64,000 nucleotides of DNA from DATMNI01 sp963817515 (GCA_963817515.1 CAWFPJ010000013.1:85217-149216), one strand, 5' to 3'; shown: positions 9,653 to 20,600, counted from the stretch's first letter. A program made the numbers and translations. The notes: generated from the letters alone by a model not told the origin.

Positions 9653-12600
9653 TCAGTGCGGCTGATTTTGCGCGGTCTCCCGCGACGTCTGCTGCTGCAG
9701 AAATGCGAGCAGGTCGACGAACTCGTTGCGCGTGAGGCTCTCGTCCAGGCCCTCGGGCATCAGTGAAACCGTCGACGGCCGAATCGACAGAACCTTCTGC
9801 CGGGGAATGCGAACCGTCCCCTCGGCGCCCGGACCGGTAATCAGCGTGAGTGAGTTCGCATCTCCTTCGCCTCTGACACCGGAATAGCGCTCCGTGGCTG
9901 TCTCCACGATGTAGACCTCATGGCCGGGCACGAAACTAGCGCTCGGAAAAACGATGGCCTCGAGCAGATCGGGGCCGGAGCGGATGGCGCCGACGCCGGT
10001 CAAGTCCGGCCCCACATGGCCCCCTTGGTTGCCAATCGTATGGCACTTGTAGCAGGCCACCTTTTCTCCGAAAAAGACTCGACGGCCGCGGCCCACGTCG
10101 CCGCCGGCGTGAAGCAGCGGCTCCATCTTCTGTAGCCGTTTGATGCGAGTGCGCTGCAGTTCTTCGAGACGCGCCAGAAGCGGTTTGGCCGCTGCGCGGA
10201 CGCTTTCCGGATAGTTCCCTAAGATCTCCTGGAGCCGGCGGGCATCGGGTTCACCAATCGAGACCTGCGACTTTAACAGTCCCGCGATCATCGCCTGCCC
10301 AACCGCTTCGCTCTTGGCGGCCCGGAAACCATCCAGCAGGCTTGCCAGCACCAGCGCATCAACCTGCGGCAGATACCGCTGGGCAACGAGAATGAGCTGA
10401 GCGTCGGTCATGTGCGACCGCGAAAGCGCCTGGGCGCAGGAGAGACGGAGGGCAGCATCGGTTTTTTCGTTCAGGTGGTCCAGCAGGAACTGAATGGCGG
10501 CGGTGTCAAGCGAAGGGTGCCGGGACAGCAGCGCGGCCATCGCGGCCACGCGTAGTTCGGATGAGGCTGCGGGGTTCGTGGCGATTCCTTTGAGTTTGTC
10601 ATCCAGGCCGTCGAGCTGCCGGGAGCGGATCAGACCCACGACGCGAAGCCGCACGGCGGCTCCGGAATGATCGAGCAACTCACCGAGGCGGCCGGCCCAA
10701 ACCTGCGGCATTTCCTTAAGCGAGCAGCGGTCGATGGTATCCAGGAGAAACATCTGCCGCGCCGCACTCGCGGCCGGATCGCCCAGGCGGTCGGCGACAA
10801 GCTTCTGCACCCCGGGGTCGGCGCAGAACGAGAGCAGCACGTCCTGCACCGGTCCGACCTCCGCCGGCCTCAATTCGGGCGCTCGCAGGCGCGCGTCCAG
10901 GGAATTGAGAACTTCGCCGGACCAGGCCGGATGATGCGAGACCACCCACAGCGCCGCGGTCCGAAGCTCCTGGTTCGGCTCATCCAGAAATGGAGCGAAC
11001 TGGTGAGCGGTCAGCGGACTGCCATCCATCTGATCCAGCGCGATCAGCGCGGCCTTGCGCACGCGGAAGTTGGAGTTCTTCAGCCCCGGAGCGAGCGCCT
11101 CCGCATTGCCAAGCTGAATGAGCGAATAAATCACGGAGTGCTCGATGAAGCGCTCGTCGGCGCGGACCGCAGCCGCCATCAACGCAGGTATTGCGCGATC
11201 ATCGCCGATTTGCCCCAGCGCCGTGGCAGCCTGGCGCCGGGCCGCGGGCTGATCTTGTTTGACCATCTCCATCAGGCGGTCAACAGCCTCATGATCCTTG
11301 GCCATCCCTACGGCGGTCGCGGCAGCGGTTCGCACAGTGAAACTCGCGTCGCTCAAAGCCGCCCGGACTTGAGTCTCCGCCTCCGGCGCACCGATGCGGA
11401 ACAGGCCCCACACAGCATTGCTCCGGACATCCTCCGATAATGAGTGCTGGCGGACTCCGGCCAAAGAAGGAACCGCGGCCGGACCCGCTGCCACCAGCAA
11501 CTCGAGTGCGCGGTCCTGGACGAAGGTCCGCTTATCTTCTAGGAAGTGCGCCAGGTCGGCGGGCGCCTTCGAATCCAGTTGCAGCGCTTCGCCGCGTGGA
11601 TCTTTCACAACCGGCGCGCCGATGCGGCGAATCCGATAAATCGAACCCCTGATTTCCGGCTTTGCAACGCGCGAAATGGGGCAGCCGTTAATGAACCACG
11701 CACCAGTATCGACTACCAGCAGACTGCCGTCGGCATCTTCCATGACATCGGTGGGATGGAAGTCGGGATCGGACGAAGACAGGAAGTCTTCGTCCTCAGT
11801 GCGGAACGTCGCGCCTTCACGATGCACGACATGGCGCTGCACGCGGTGAGGATTGAACTGCGCGCTGAAAAGATTCCCCTCATACCCCGGGCCGAAGGAG
11901 GAGCCACGGTAGCGGACCAGGCCGGCCGGAGCGATGCGCGCGAACTTGGTCATGACGGGCATCAGGTCACCGGTTTGCTTGAACTCGCTGATGACGGAGA
12001 ACCACTTGGGATAAACGCCGCCGTAGACATAATGCAGGAGCGCGTCCCGTTGTCCGTCGCGGGGGTCCTGGAAATAGGTCATGGTGCCGATCGTCTCCCC
12101 GGTGGGTTGGAATATCAGCTCTACCGGGTTGTCGAAACCGCCGCCGGCTACCCACTCCAAACCGCTGCCATCCGGGCGCACGCGCCAAATGCGTGAAGCC
12201 AGGCCCTTGTAGACCTTGCCTTCCTTTGATGTGATATCGAAGCCGTGGCGGCCATCGGTTAAATAGAGCCAGCCGTCCGGACCCATGAATGGGCCGTGCA
12301 AACTGGCGGCGTTGGCAGAGAGAGTCCAGCCATGAACGATGACTTCGCGATGGTCGGCCACGCCGTCGTTGTCGGTGTCCTCGAAGCGAAGCAGATCGGG
12401 CGGGGACGCTACATAGAGGCTGCCGCGATACCAAACCGCACCCGCGGGAAGCGTAAGATGGTCCGCGAAGATTGTGCTGCGGTCGTAGACTCCGTCGCCG
12501 TTGGTGTCTTCCAACATCCGGACATGGTAATCCGGCTTTGCCGCCATCTGAGCGGTGGTGAGAGTATTGCCCGAAGACTCACAAAGGAAGAGGCGTCCAC

Positions 12601-12829
12601 GGTCGTCGATGGTACCCATCATCGGATACGAGCCGAGATCCGACCCGGCCACTTTTTCAATTTTGAAGCCGCGAGGAACGTGGATAGCGGCGAGACCGGT
12701 TGCCAATGGTCCCGAGGGAACCGGATGACTGGTCAAAACAAAGACGGCTATCAGACCGAGAAGAAGGACACACGCGCACCGAAGCAGAATTTGCGGAACG
12801 AACCCATTTCGTTCCATAAGTCGACTCAT
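9653..12829 (-). CDS. PVC-type haem-binding / membrane-dehydrogenase-like protein with HEAT repeats and cytochrome c domain
   Basis: About 1058 residues from the ATG at 12829, chosen because GAGGG lies seven bases upstream and the new N-terminus is a signal anchor (LLRCACVLLLGLIAVFVL). Domains in order: a six-bladed propeller of the PVC membrane-bound dehydrogenase type (about 35-400, with DTNGDGVYDRS and DTDNDGVADH calcium-like loops), HEAT-like repeats (about 430-800), and a single cytochrome c domain with CYKCH near residue 926. Such proteins are thought to act as periplasmic sugar dehydrogenase/electron-transfer modules. It is divergent from the DUF1549/DUF1553 gene, a common pairing. Confidence 0.88.
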   Translation of the reverse strand: MSRLMERNGFVPQILLRCACVLLLGLIAVFVLTSHPVPSGPLATGLAAIHVPRGFKIEKVAGSDLGSYPMMGTIDDRGRLFLCESSGNTLTTAQMAAKPDYHVRMLEDTNGDGVYDRSTIFADHLTLPAGAVWYRGSLYVASPPDLLRFEDTDNDGVADHREVIVHGWTLSANAASLHGPFMGPDGWLYLTDGRHGFDITSKEGKVYKGLASRIWRVRPDGSGLEWVAGGGFDNPVELIFQPTGETIGTMTYFQDPRDGQRDALLHYVYGGVYPKWFSVISEFKQTGDLMPVMTKFARIAPAGLVRYRGSSFGPGYEGNLFSAQFNPHRVQRHVVHREGATFRTEDEDFLSSSDPDFHPTDVMEDADGSLLVVDTGAWFINGCPISRVAKPEIRGSIYRIRRIGAPVVKDPRGEALQLDSKAPADLAHFLEDKRTFVQDRALELLVAAGPAAVPSLAGVRQHSLSEDVRSNAVWGLFRIGAPEAETQVRAALSDASFTVRTAAATAVGMAKDHEAVDRLMEMVKQDQPAARRQAATALGQIGDDRAIPALMAAAVRADERFIEHSVIYSLIQLGNAEALAPGLKNSNFRVRKAALIALDQMDGSPLTAHQFAPFLDEPNQELRTAALWVVSHHPAWSGEVLNSLDARLRAPELRPAEVGPVQDVLLSFCADPGVQKLVADRLGDPAASAARQMFLLDTIDRCSLKEMPQVWAGRLGELLDHSGAAVRLRVVGLIRSRQLDGLDDKLKGIATNPAASSELRVAAMAALLSRHPSLDTAAIQFLLDHLNEKTDAALRLSCAQALSRSHMTDAQLILVAQRYLPQVDALVLASLLDGFRAAKSEAVGQAMIAGLLKSQVSIGEPDARRLQEILGNYPESVRAAAKPLLARLEELQRTRIKRLQKMEPLLHAGGDVGRGRRVFFGEKVACYKCHTIGNQGGHVGPDLTGVGAIRSGPDLLEAIVFPSASFVPGHEVYIVETATERYSGVRGEGDANSLTLITGPGAEGTVRIPRQKVLSIRPSTVSLMPEGLDESLTRNEFVDLLAFLQQQTSRETAQNQPH

Positions 12830-12836
12830 TTGAACA

Positions 12837-12841
12837 CCCTC
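12837..12841 (-). promoter_or_regulatory. ribosome-binding site that fixes the start at 12829
   Basis: GAGGG seven bases upstream of the ATG at 12829. The longer frame from 12949 has no such site and would put 40 non-signal residues before the membrane anchor. Confidence 0.6.
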
Positions 12842-12967
12842 GCCTATGTTAGTTTCTTTCCCATCGCGCTTCAATAGGGTATCGGCGATTTGCTGCGGCA
12901 GTGACGCCCGGCACCGCAGACTTCGGCTTGACTCGCCAGCAGATAACATGGTACTAATTGTTATAAG

Positions 12968-15178
12968 ATGTTGCGGGAAAGGGACTTAGCAGCGCGCAGC
13001 GGTCATCGCAAACGCACCGCCGCGATTCTCGCACTGGGCTGCACAGTCGTGATTGTGCTCGCCGCCGGGCCGGCCGACAAAGACGAAACCTTCATCGGCA
13101 CGCGCCGCAACTACTGGGCTTTCCGCAAGCCGGTTCGGCCCGATGTCCCGTCCGCAAATGGCAACTGGGTCCGCAATCCGATCGACGCTTTCATCTTTCA
13201 AAACCTGCAGGCACACCACCTGGAGCCGTCGCCGCGCGCCGAACGCGAGCAGTTGCTGCGCCGGGCATACCTCGACGTCCTGGGTCTTCCGCCTACGCGT
13301 GAAGAAATCAAGAGCTTCCTCGACAACCGTTCGGCGGACGCTTATACGAACCTGATCGACGGCCTGATGGCATCGCCGCATTACGGCGAGCGCATCGGCC
13401 TGAAGTGGCTGGACGTGGTGCGCTACGCCGATACAAATGGCTTCGAGGGGGATGGCGAGCGTCCCAATGCCTGGCGGTACCGCGACTACGTGGTGCGCGC
13501 GTTTAACACCGACAAACCGTACGACCGGTTTATCCAGGAACAGCTGGCGGGCGATGAGCTATATCCCGGCGATACGGATGCGCTCCTGGGGCTTGGATTC
13601 CTCCGCTGCGGCCCGCGCCACGTGGTGGGCGGCAATGTGGATCCCGAAATGTTGCGCCAGGAGCAACTGGTCGAAATGGCGGGATCCGTCGGATCCACGT
13701 TTCTGGGCGTAACCATCGGCTGCGCGCGATGCCACAACCATAAATTCGATCCAATTCTTCAAGCCGATTATTACCGCATTCAGGCGATCTTCGCCGGTAC
13801 GGAGATCAAGGATATCGACACTTCCGCCGAGGCGGAGAAGGCTGCCCATAAAGAGCGCGAGAAGGAATACGAAGCGCGGCTGAAGCCCATCACGGACAAG
13901 ATCGCCGAGATTGAAAAACCCTATCGCGAGCAGATTGAGGCAGAGAAGCGGGCGCAACTCGACGGGCCGCACGCCGCCGCGTTGAATACGCCCAAAGACA
14001 AGCGCACTCCCGAGCAGCAGACGCTGGCCAAAGAGTCCCAGGACCAGATCAAGGTCGCATGGGATGAGATGGTGCGAGCCCTGAACTCCGGGGATCGCGA
14101 GCGGCGCGCCGAATTGCGGCGTGAGATGCACCGCGTCGAGCTCGGCAAGCCGGATCCATTGCCCGCCGCGTTCGCGGTTTCCGATACGCCGAAGGATCCG
14201 CCAACGACGTACGTTTTGAAAGTCGGCGATTATCACAACCGGCTGGATCCAGTGGAGCCGGGCTTCCTGAAAGTGCTCGCGCCATGGGCCGAGCAAGCGC
14301 CTGCCGGAGCGGCGGGACGCCGGGCGGCACTGGCGAAGTGGATCGCCTCGCCCGACAATCCCTTGACTGCGCGCGTCATAGTGAATCGCATCTGGGAGCT
14401 GCGGATGGGCTCAGGCCTGGTGAAAACACCAAACGATTTCGGGCTTCTGGGAGGCAACCCCTCGAATCGCCAGCTTCTCGACTGGCTGGCGGTGGAATTC
14501 GTCTCGCACGGCTGGAGCGTCAAATACATCGACCGCTTGATCCTGCTCTCGGCTACCTATCAGCAGAGCGCCGCGCTAGACACCGCCAAGGCAAAAATCG
14601 ATCCGGACAACAAGTTCTACTGGCGCATGAACCGCCGCCGCCTGAATGCGGAATCGCTCCGCGACTCGGTGCTTGAAGTGAGCGGTGTGCTGAATCCGAA
14701 GATCGGCGGCAAGCCGGTGCGGATTCCGGTGGAGCCTGAAGTCGCGGCGCTGGTATTCACCGAGGGCGAGCCGGATAATCTTTGGCCCGTGACACCGGAC
14801 GAATCGGAACATTATCGACGGAGTTTGTATCTGCTGAACAAGCGTTCGGTGCGTCTTCCGCTGCTGGCCAATTTCGATCAGCCCGACGATATGACATCCT
14901 GTCCTGTGCGTTCGGTGAGCACGCATTCGCTGCAGGCGCTTTCGCTGATGAACGGCAGTTTTATGCAGGACCAGTCGCAGGCATTCGCGGCGCGTCTGGG
15001 GCGTGAGTGCCGCCGCAATCAAGCCTGCGAGGTTCGTTTAGCATATCAACTGGCGCTGGCCCGGGCGCCCAAGCCGCAGGAGTTGCAAATGGCGCGGCGG
15101 TTCTTCACCAAGGACCGGCCGCTTTCCGATTTCTGCCTCGCGATGTTGAACCGCAATGACTTTGCCTACATCCCTTAA
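12968..15178 (+). CDS. DUF1549/DUF1553 (PSD1) domain protein
   Basis: A 736-residue exported protein with an N-terminal hydrophobic segment (about residues 18-33). DUF1549 covers roughly residues 60-270 (NPIDAFIFQNLQ, LRRAYLDVLGLPPTREE, KWLDVVRYADTNGF) and includes CARCHNHKFDP near residue 251. A charged, probably helical linker follows at about 275-400. DUF1553 takes up the C-terminal half (NPLTARVIVNRIWELRMGSGLV, LSATYQQS, RRLNAESLRDSVL). The usual N-terminal planctomycete cytochrome domain is absent; the divergent 9653-12829 product carries a separate cytochrome domain. It overlaps the DUF1501 gene by 23 bases, a standard two-gene unit whose biochemical role is still unsettled but is linked to polysaccharide use. 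Confidence 0.9.
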   Translation: MLRERDLAARSGHRKRTAAILALGCTVVIVLAAGPADKDETFIGTRRNYWAFRKPVRPDVPSANGNWVRNPIDAFIFQNLQAHHLEPSPRAEREQLLRRAYLDVLGLPPTREEIKSFLDNRSADAYTNLIDGLMASPHYGERIGLKWLDVVRYADTNGFEGDGERPNAWRYRDYVVRAFNTDKPYDRFIQEQLAGDELYPGDTDALLGLGFLRCGPRHVVGGNVDPEMLRQEQLVEMAGSVGSTFLGVTIGCARCHNHKFDPILQADYYRIQAIFAGTEIKDIDTSAEAEKAAHKEREKEYEARLKPITDKIAEIEKPYREQIEAEKRAQLDGPHAAALNTPKDKRTPEQQTLAKESQDQIKVAWDEMVRALNSGDRERRAELRREMHRVELGKPDPLPAAFAVSDTPKDPPTTYVLKVGDYHNRLDPVEPGFLKVLAPWAEQAPAGAAGRRAALAKWIASPDNPLTARVIVNRIWELRMGSGLVKTPNDFGLLGGNPSNRQLLDWLAVEFVSHGWSVKYIDRLILLSATYQQSAALDTAKAKIDPDNKFYWRMNRRRLNAESLRDSVLEVSGVLNPKIGGKPVRIPVEPEVAALVFTEGEPDNLWPVTPDESEHYRRSLYLLNKRSVRLPLLANFDQPDDMTSCPVRSVSTHSLQALSLMNGSFMQDQSQAFAARLGRECRRNQACEVRLAYQLALARAPKPQELQMARRFFTKDRPLSDFCLAMLNRNDFAYIP

Positions 15179-16628
15179 TTTATCGAGCGATTTATCGCCT
15201 GATCTGTCGCGCAGGTCCGGCACGCGCCGCGACGTGCTCCGGGCTTCGGCCAACGGCTTCGGCGCCATCGCTCTGCAATGGCTGCTGGCGCGCGATGCCC
15301 GTGCCGCCGTAGCCTCCAATCCGCTGGCGCCAAAGCCGCAGAATTTCCCCGCCAAAGCGAAATCCGTGATTTTTCTGTACATGGTCGGCGGACCGAGCCA
15401 GATCGACCTCTTCGACCCTAAGCCTGAGCTGAAGAAGTTCGATGGCCAGCCGCTCCCCGCCAGTTACGGCACAGTCATAAGCCAGTTCACGAAGGGCGAC
15501 ACACCGCTGATGAGCTCGCCATGGGAATTCCGGCGGCGCGGCGAGTGCGGCGCCTGGGTGTCCTCGCTCATGCCACATCTGGCCGAGTGTGTGGACGATA
15601 TCTGCTTCGTGCGTTCGTTCTACACCGAGAGCGTGGTGCATGCGCCGGCGATGTACCAGGTCCACACCGGCCGCATCCTGACCGGGTTTCCCAGCCTCGG
15701 GTCCTGGGTGACCTACGGCTTGGGCAGCGAGTCCGACAATCTTCCCGCCTACGTTGTGATGCCGCAGCCGGAGGGAACCCCGGAAGGCGGCACGCCGTGC
15801 TGGAGCTCAGCTTTCCTGCCCGCCGTGTATCAGGGAACGTTGTTCCGTCCCGGTCCGAAGCCGATTCTGAATCTTCGACCTCCTGAGAGTATGACGCCCA
15901 AGCGCCAGCGCGACATGCTCGACCTGCTGCGCGAAATGAACGAGTTTGACGCCGCCGGCGGTGATTCGGAAATGGCGGCGCGCATTTCGAGTTACGAGCT
16001 GGCCTATCGCATGCAGTCCGCCGCGCCTGAGGCGATCGACATTTCCAAGGAGAATGAAGCCACGCGGCGGCTCTACGGGCTTGACCAGAAGCCCACCGCG
16101 GAGTTCGGCGCCCGCTGTTTGCTGGCGCGCCGGCTGGTGGAGCGCGGCGTGCGGTTCGTGCAGCTCTATTCGGGCGGCGGTCCGGTTTCGATGCAGTGGG
16201 ACGCGCATACCGACCTCAAGCCGAACCACGAAAAAATGTGCGGCTTCACGGATCAGCCTATCGCCGCGCTGCTCCAGGATCTGAAACAGCGCGGGCTGCT
16301 GGATTCGACGCTGGTGATTTGGGGAAGCGAGTTCGGCCGTCTGCCGATGACGCAGAGCGGTACGGGCCGCGACCACAATCCGCACGGATTCACGATGTGG
16401 TTTGCCGGCGGGGGCGTGAAGGGTGGACAGACATTCGGCGACACCGACGAACTAGGCGTGCGCGCCGTTGGCGAACGCTATCACATGCGCGATTTCCACG
16501 CGACCATTTTGCACTTACTTGGCCTGGACCAGAACCGGGTGTGGTACCTGAACAACGGCCGCCAGGAAAAACTCACCGATTTCGGCGGTACTCCGATTGA
16601 GCGCGTCTGGACTGGACGACCTGCCTGA
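15156..16628 (+). CDS. DUF1501 (sulfatase/phosphatase-fold) Tat-exported protein
   Basis: 490 residues. The N-terminus has a Tat-like signal (SRRSGTRRDVLRASANGFG) and the body is the DUF1501 alkaline-phosphatase-like fold: SVIFLYMVGGPSQIDLFDPKP near residue 70, HTGRILTGFPSLGSW, RFVQLYSGG, WDAHTDLKPNH and GSEFGRLPM followed by RDHNPHGFT. These place it with the partner of DUF1549/1553 proteins. The start lies 23 bases inside the preceding gene and the stop is three bases from the convergent DUF1080 gene. Whether it hydrolyses sulfate or phosphate esters is not known. Confidence 0.9.
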   Translation: MTLPTSLNLSSDLSPDLSRRSGTRRDVLRASANGFGAIALQWLLARDARAAVASNPLAPKPQNFPAKAKSVIFLYMVGGPSQIDLFDPKPELKKFDGQPLPASYGTVISQFTKGDTPLMSSPWEFRRRGECGAWVSSLMPHLAECVDDICFVRSFYTESVVHAPAMYQVHTGRILTGFPSLGSWVTYGLGSESDNLPAYVVMPQPEGTPEGGTPCWSSAFLPAVYQGTLFRPGPKPILNLRPPESMTPKRQRDMLDLLREMNEFDAAGGDSEMAARISSYELAYRMQSAAPEAIDISKENEATRRLYGLDQKPTAEFGARCLLARRLVERGVRFVQLYSGGGPVSMQWDAHTDLKPNHEKMCGFTDQPIAALLQDLKQRGLLDSTLVIWGSEFGRLPMTQSGTGRDHNPHGFTMWFAGGGVKGGQTFGDTDELGVRAVGERYHMRDFHATILHLLGLDQNRVWYLNNGRQEKLTDFGGTPIERVWTGRPA

Positions 16629-16631
16629 GGC

Positions 16632-17414
16632 TCATTTCGCGCCTTCGACAGGAAGCATCTCCACGCGACGGTAGTAGATCTCGGCTCCTTCTGACTGAAG
16701 CTGAATCTTTCCAGCGGTGGGATACACGCGATAGCCTTTGTTCACAACCACACCATTCACGATGTTGGTGAGGGTGTCGCGGTCGGCGATAACTTCCTGC
16801 CGGTTCCACTCTCCCACTGGCTTGTCGATGTCCTTAGGGCCCCGATAACCGAGTTGATCTTTCCATTCCGGATCGCGGCCAAACCAGTCAAAACGGCCGC
16901 GCTCCAGTGTCTTCTCCGTGCCATTCTCGTCCCAGTAAAACTGTCCCTTGAATTCCCGCACCTTCGCCGTCATGGTAGGGGTCTCTTTGCCGTTAACCAT
17001 GATGAAGTCGCCGGTGCCGCCTTCGATCACCTGGGATTCGATGGATTGAAGCCAGGTGCCGTCATGCGCGCCATCCTCGCCAACACCGTGCACCAGGATT
17101 CCGCTGTCCCGGGCGTGGCCTGCTCTCTTTCCGAGGTTGGGGCCTCCCCATTTCCATTCGACGATCAGGTGGTAATCGCGATAGACATTCTTGGTGGTCA
17201 GTCCGCCCCACTCTTCGCCTGACACCCGGATCACTCCGTCCTGCACGGTGAAGACGTGTTTCGGATCCTGGTATTTGCTTTCCTGCAGCCAGGTGTACCA
17301 GCCGCCCAGATCCTTTCCGTTGAACAGCGCGATCTTTTCCTTGGGCGCGATGGCGGTCCCCGGAGTTTGAGCCAGCAGGGGCAGGGCCAGCAACAGCGTA
17401 ACAATGCTTCGCAT
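16632..17414 (-). CDS. DUF1080 (3-keto-disaccharide hydrolase-type) secreted protein
   Basis: 260 residues from the ATG at 17414, selected because it opens a clean signal peptide (RSIVTLLLALPLLAQTPG); a longer frame to 17522 is upstream sequence. The body is a concanavalin-like jelly roll of the DUF1080 family: IALFNGKDLGGWYTW, KNVYRDYHLIVEWKWG, HARDSGILVHG, GEWNRQEVIADRDTLTNIVNG and GKIQLQSEGAEIYYRRVEM. Some family members cleave 3-keto glycosides made by glucose-fructose-type oxidoreductases. It is convergent with the DUF1501 gene and divergent from a TonB receptor, fitting a carbohydrate-uptake role. Confidence 0.88.
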   Translation of the reverse strand: MRSIVTLLLALPLLAQTPGTAIAPKEKIALFNGKDLGGWYTWLQESKYQDPKHVFTVQDGVIRVSGEEWGGLTTKNVYRDYHLIVEWKWGGPNLGKRAGHARDSGILVHGVGEDGAHDGTWLQSIESQVIEGGTGDFIMVNGKETPTMTAKVREFKGQFYWDENGTEKTLERGRFDWFGRDPEWKDQLGYRGPKDIDKPVGEWNRQEVIADRDTLTNIVNGVVVNKGYRVYPTAGKIQLQSEGAEIYYRRVEMLPVEGAK

Positions 17415-17508
17415 ACGGACATCGTACACGACGCGGACCGTCCTGTCTTCCACAAACATCACTGCGAAGCACTTTATTGTGACCGAGAGGCACAAGATCC
17501 TAAACACT

Positions 17509-17533
17509 ATCCGGTTAAACAATCCGGTTAAAC
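17509..17533. promoter_or_regulatory. 13-bp direct repeat upstream of TonB receptor promoter
   Basis: ATCCGGTTAAAC occurs twice with a 13-base period, ending 29 bases before a perfect TATAAT at 17562-17567. No good -35 hexamer lies at the expected position, so the repeat could be a binding site for an activator. It sits between the DUF1080 gene and the receptor at 17638. Confidence 0.4.
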
Positions 17534-17561
17534 CTGGGCGCGCAAAGCGACGCAGTTAGCG

Positions 17562-17567
17562 TATAAT
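17562..17567 (+). promoter_or_regulatory. -10 element for TonB receptor gene
   Basis: TATAAT, about 70 bases upstream of the receptor start at 17638. The -35 position lacks a recognisable hexamer. Confidence 0.45.
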
Positions 17568-17637
17568 AGCCCAAAAGCTGGGGAGCCAAAATCAAAATCC
17601 CAATCACAGGACTCCATCCGGAACTGCAAGGAGGAAC

Positions 17638-20600
17638 ATGGAAACGTTGATGAAATTCCATTCCCGCCTGTTCCTGGCATCGCTCGCGGTATGCGCGACG
17701 CTGCTTGGCCAGGTCACTCTGTCGACGGTGCGCGGCACTACGTCCGACCCATCCGGGGGTGTTGTCCCCGGCGCCGACATTCAAATTACCAACCTGGAAA
17801 CGAACGCCAAACGCCAGGTCAAGAGCGGCGACAGCGGGGATTTCGAGATTCCCGATCTTCAGCGCGGGACCTACCGAATGACGGTTACGCACGCCGGCTT
17901 CAAGACCTTCGTGGCGGACAAAATCATCCTCGAGGGCAGCCAGATCAGGCGCATCAATGTGGCATTCGAGCTGGGCGCGGTAGGGACGCAAGTCACGGTG
18001 GTGGAGAACGCCGCTTTGATCCAGACCGACTCCGCCAAAATCCAGACGGCGGTGGATACGACCAAGCATTTCGACACGCCATGGGTGGGCGGAGACGCCG
18101 GCCTGGACCAGAGCCTGTACATCACGGTGTCGCCGCTGGTGAACCTGACCAACGGACTATGGAGCTCTCAGTGGGCGGGACAAAATTCCAACCAGGTACA
18201 GGAAGGCCAGGACGGCCACACCAACGATCAGCCCGTGAACCAGTTGAACGATATTCTGGACGCCCAGGAAGTCACGGTGGTCGCCGTGAACAATACCGCC
18301 GAATTCGCGCGGGTGGGTTACATGAACCTGGTCACCAAATCCGGCAGCAATGAGTTCCATGCGCGAGCTTCCTACTGGAACCAGAGCTCGGCATTGGGCG
18401 CACGCCAGTTTTTCGACACCGCCAAAGCCAGGCAGTTGATCCACACGGCCAGCTTGAGCGCTTCCGGGCCTATCATCAAGAACAAGACGTTCTTCTTTGC
18501 GTCCGCGAATGTTCTAAAAGTCCCGAGCCATACCTTCTACCTGGAAAGCGTGCCCACCAGCCAGATGCGGAGCGGCGACTTCTCACAATTGCTGTCGCTG
18601 AGCAGCCCGGTGGTGGTCAAAGACCCGCTCAACGGACTTCCCTTCCCTAACAACACGATTCCGACCAGCCGCATCAGCTCGGTGTCGCAGGCCGTCAACA
18701 CGTCCTACCTGCCGGCGCCTAACCTGGGCGGTCCGAATCAACTGTCCAACAACTATGGCTTCACGTTTCCGTTCGCGGACGACTACACGCTGCGCAAAGA
18801 TTTCACTCAGCGCGTGGACCACCAGATCACCAGCAAGAACCGCATTATGGGACGGGTGATCGAGAATTGGGATCTGTATGTGCTGCCGACGAATTTCCCG
18901 GCGTTCTCCTGGACGCGCGTGCGCTTCAATATCCACACGGTGGTGGAAGATACGCATATCTTCACTCCGACGCTGGTGAACACTGTGCGGGTCGGCTTCT
19001 ACAAAGAGAAATATACCGACGGAGAGACGGTCTATGGAGTGACTCCTTTCAAGGGCGATCAGGCGGTGAAGCAAATCGGCCTACAGGGCGTCAACCCGAA
19101 AAACTATAGCGCCGAGGGCTTCCCCGATCTGGCCATCACCGGCTATCCGACGATGAGCACGCAGCCCGGCGGCGAACGGCAGAACGATCACGACTGGGGT
19201 TTTGCCGACAATGTCACGTGGAACAAGGGCCGCCACGTTTTCAAATTCGGCGGCGAGTACAAGCCGCAATCGCGCTATTCGGGCTATATTCCGGACGGCA
19301 ACTACGGCAACTTCAGTTTCAACGGGTCGCTCGCCGGCTACGGTTACGCGGACTTCCTGCTGGGGTTGCCGTTCACCAGCACGCGGCTGGATCCGCTGAC
19401 CAACCGGACGCTACACGACACCGAGTTGGGACTGTTCATCCAGGACTCCTACAAGGTGAACGACCGGCTGACGCTGGATCTGGGCCTGCGCTGGGACCGG
19501 TTCGGACCGCCTTACTACGGCGACAACCTGATGTACAATTGGGATCCGACCAGCGGCAATGTGATCATCCCGCAGGGCACCACCGGCGCCATCAGCCCGC
19601 TCTATCCGTCGAGCATAACGTTGGTAACCGGCGACGTAAGGATGCAGCCGAGCAATACCAACTTCGTGCCGCGCATCGGCGCCGCGTACCGGATCCACGA
19701 TAAGACGGTGATCCGCGGCGGCTACGGAATTTTCAACGAAACGATGGGGCGATATGCATACGTGCAGGGCACCGGACCGTTCCAGATCAGCGAAACTTAC
19801 CAGAACACGGTCACGAACGGGCAGCCGTTGTTCTCATTCCCGAATCCATTTCCGGCTTCGCTGAGCAACGCGAACGTGCCATCGCAGAGCGTAACTGGAT
19901 ATCCGGTAAGCGCCACCAACGGCAAGATTCATCAATACAACGCGACCATCGAGCGGCAGTTCAAAGACATGGGCTTCCGCATTTCCTATGTCGGCTCGCA
20001 CGACTACGGTATGCACTATACAGTCAGCGTCGACAAGCCGATGCCCAGCCTGATTCCGTTCACGGCATCGCGGCGCCCCTACCCCCAGTATGTCGGTGCT
20101 ACTCTGGTCCGGACCAACGGCGAATCGAAGTTCAACGCCATGACCGTAGAAGTGATTCGTAAGGTGGGGCACGTGACGCTGGATGCACACTGGTCACTGG
20201 CATCGAGCTACTCCAATTTCCAGAGCGGCGCCGACCTGGAGAGCCCGTATGCTTCGCCGGTCTACTCCCGCGACCAGTTCACTCCGCGGCAGCGGTTCGT
20301 GATGAACCTGAGCTGGGAGATTCCGGTGGGCCGGGGGCGGCGTTACCTGAGCAATGCACATCCGTTTGTAAACGGCGTCCTCGGCGGCTGGCAATTGTAC
20401 TGGATCGGGTACCTCCAGACCGGCATGTTCTTTTCGCCGACGTACTCGGGATCGGACCCCTCCAACACGAACACGGTGGGCGGCCTGCCGAATCGGATCT
20501 GCAACGGCAATCTGCCTTCGGACCAGCGCAGCGTCACGCATTGGTTCGACCCGGCCTGTTTTACGGCTCCCACCCCGGGCACGCTAGGCAACTCCGGCGC

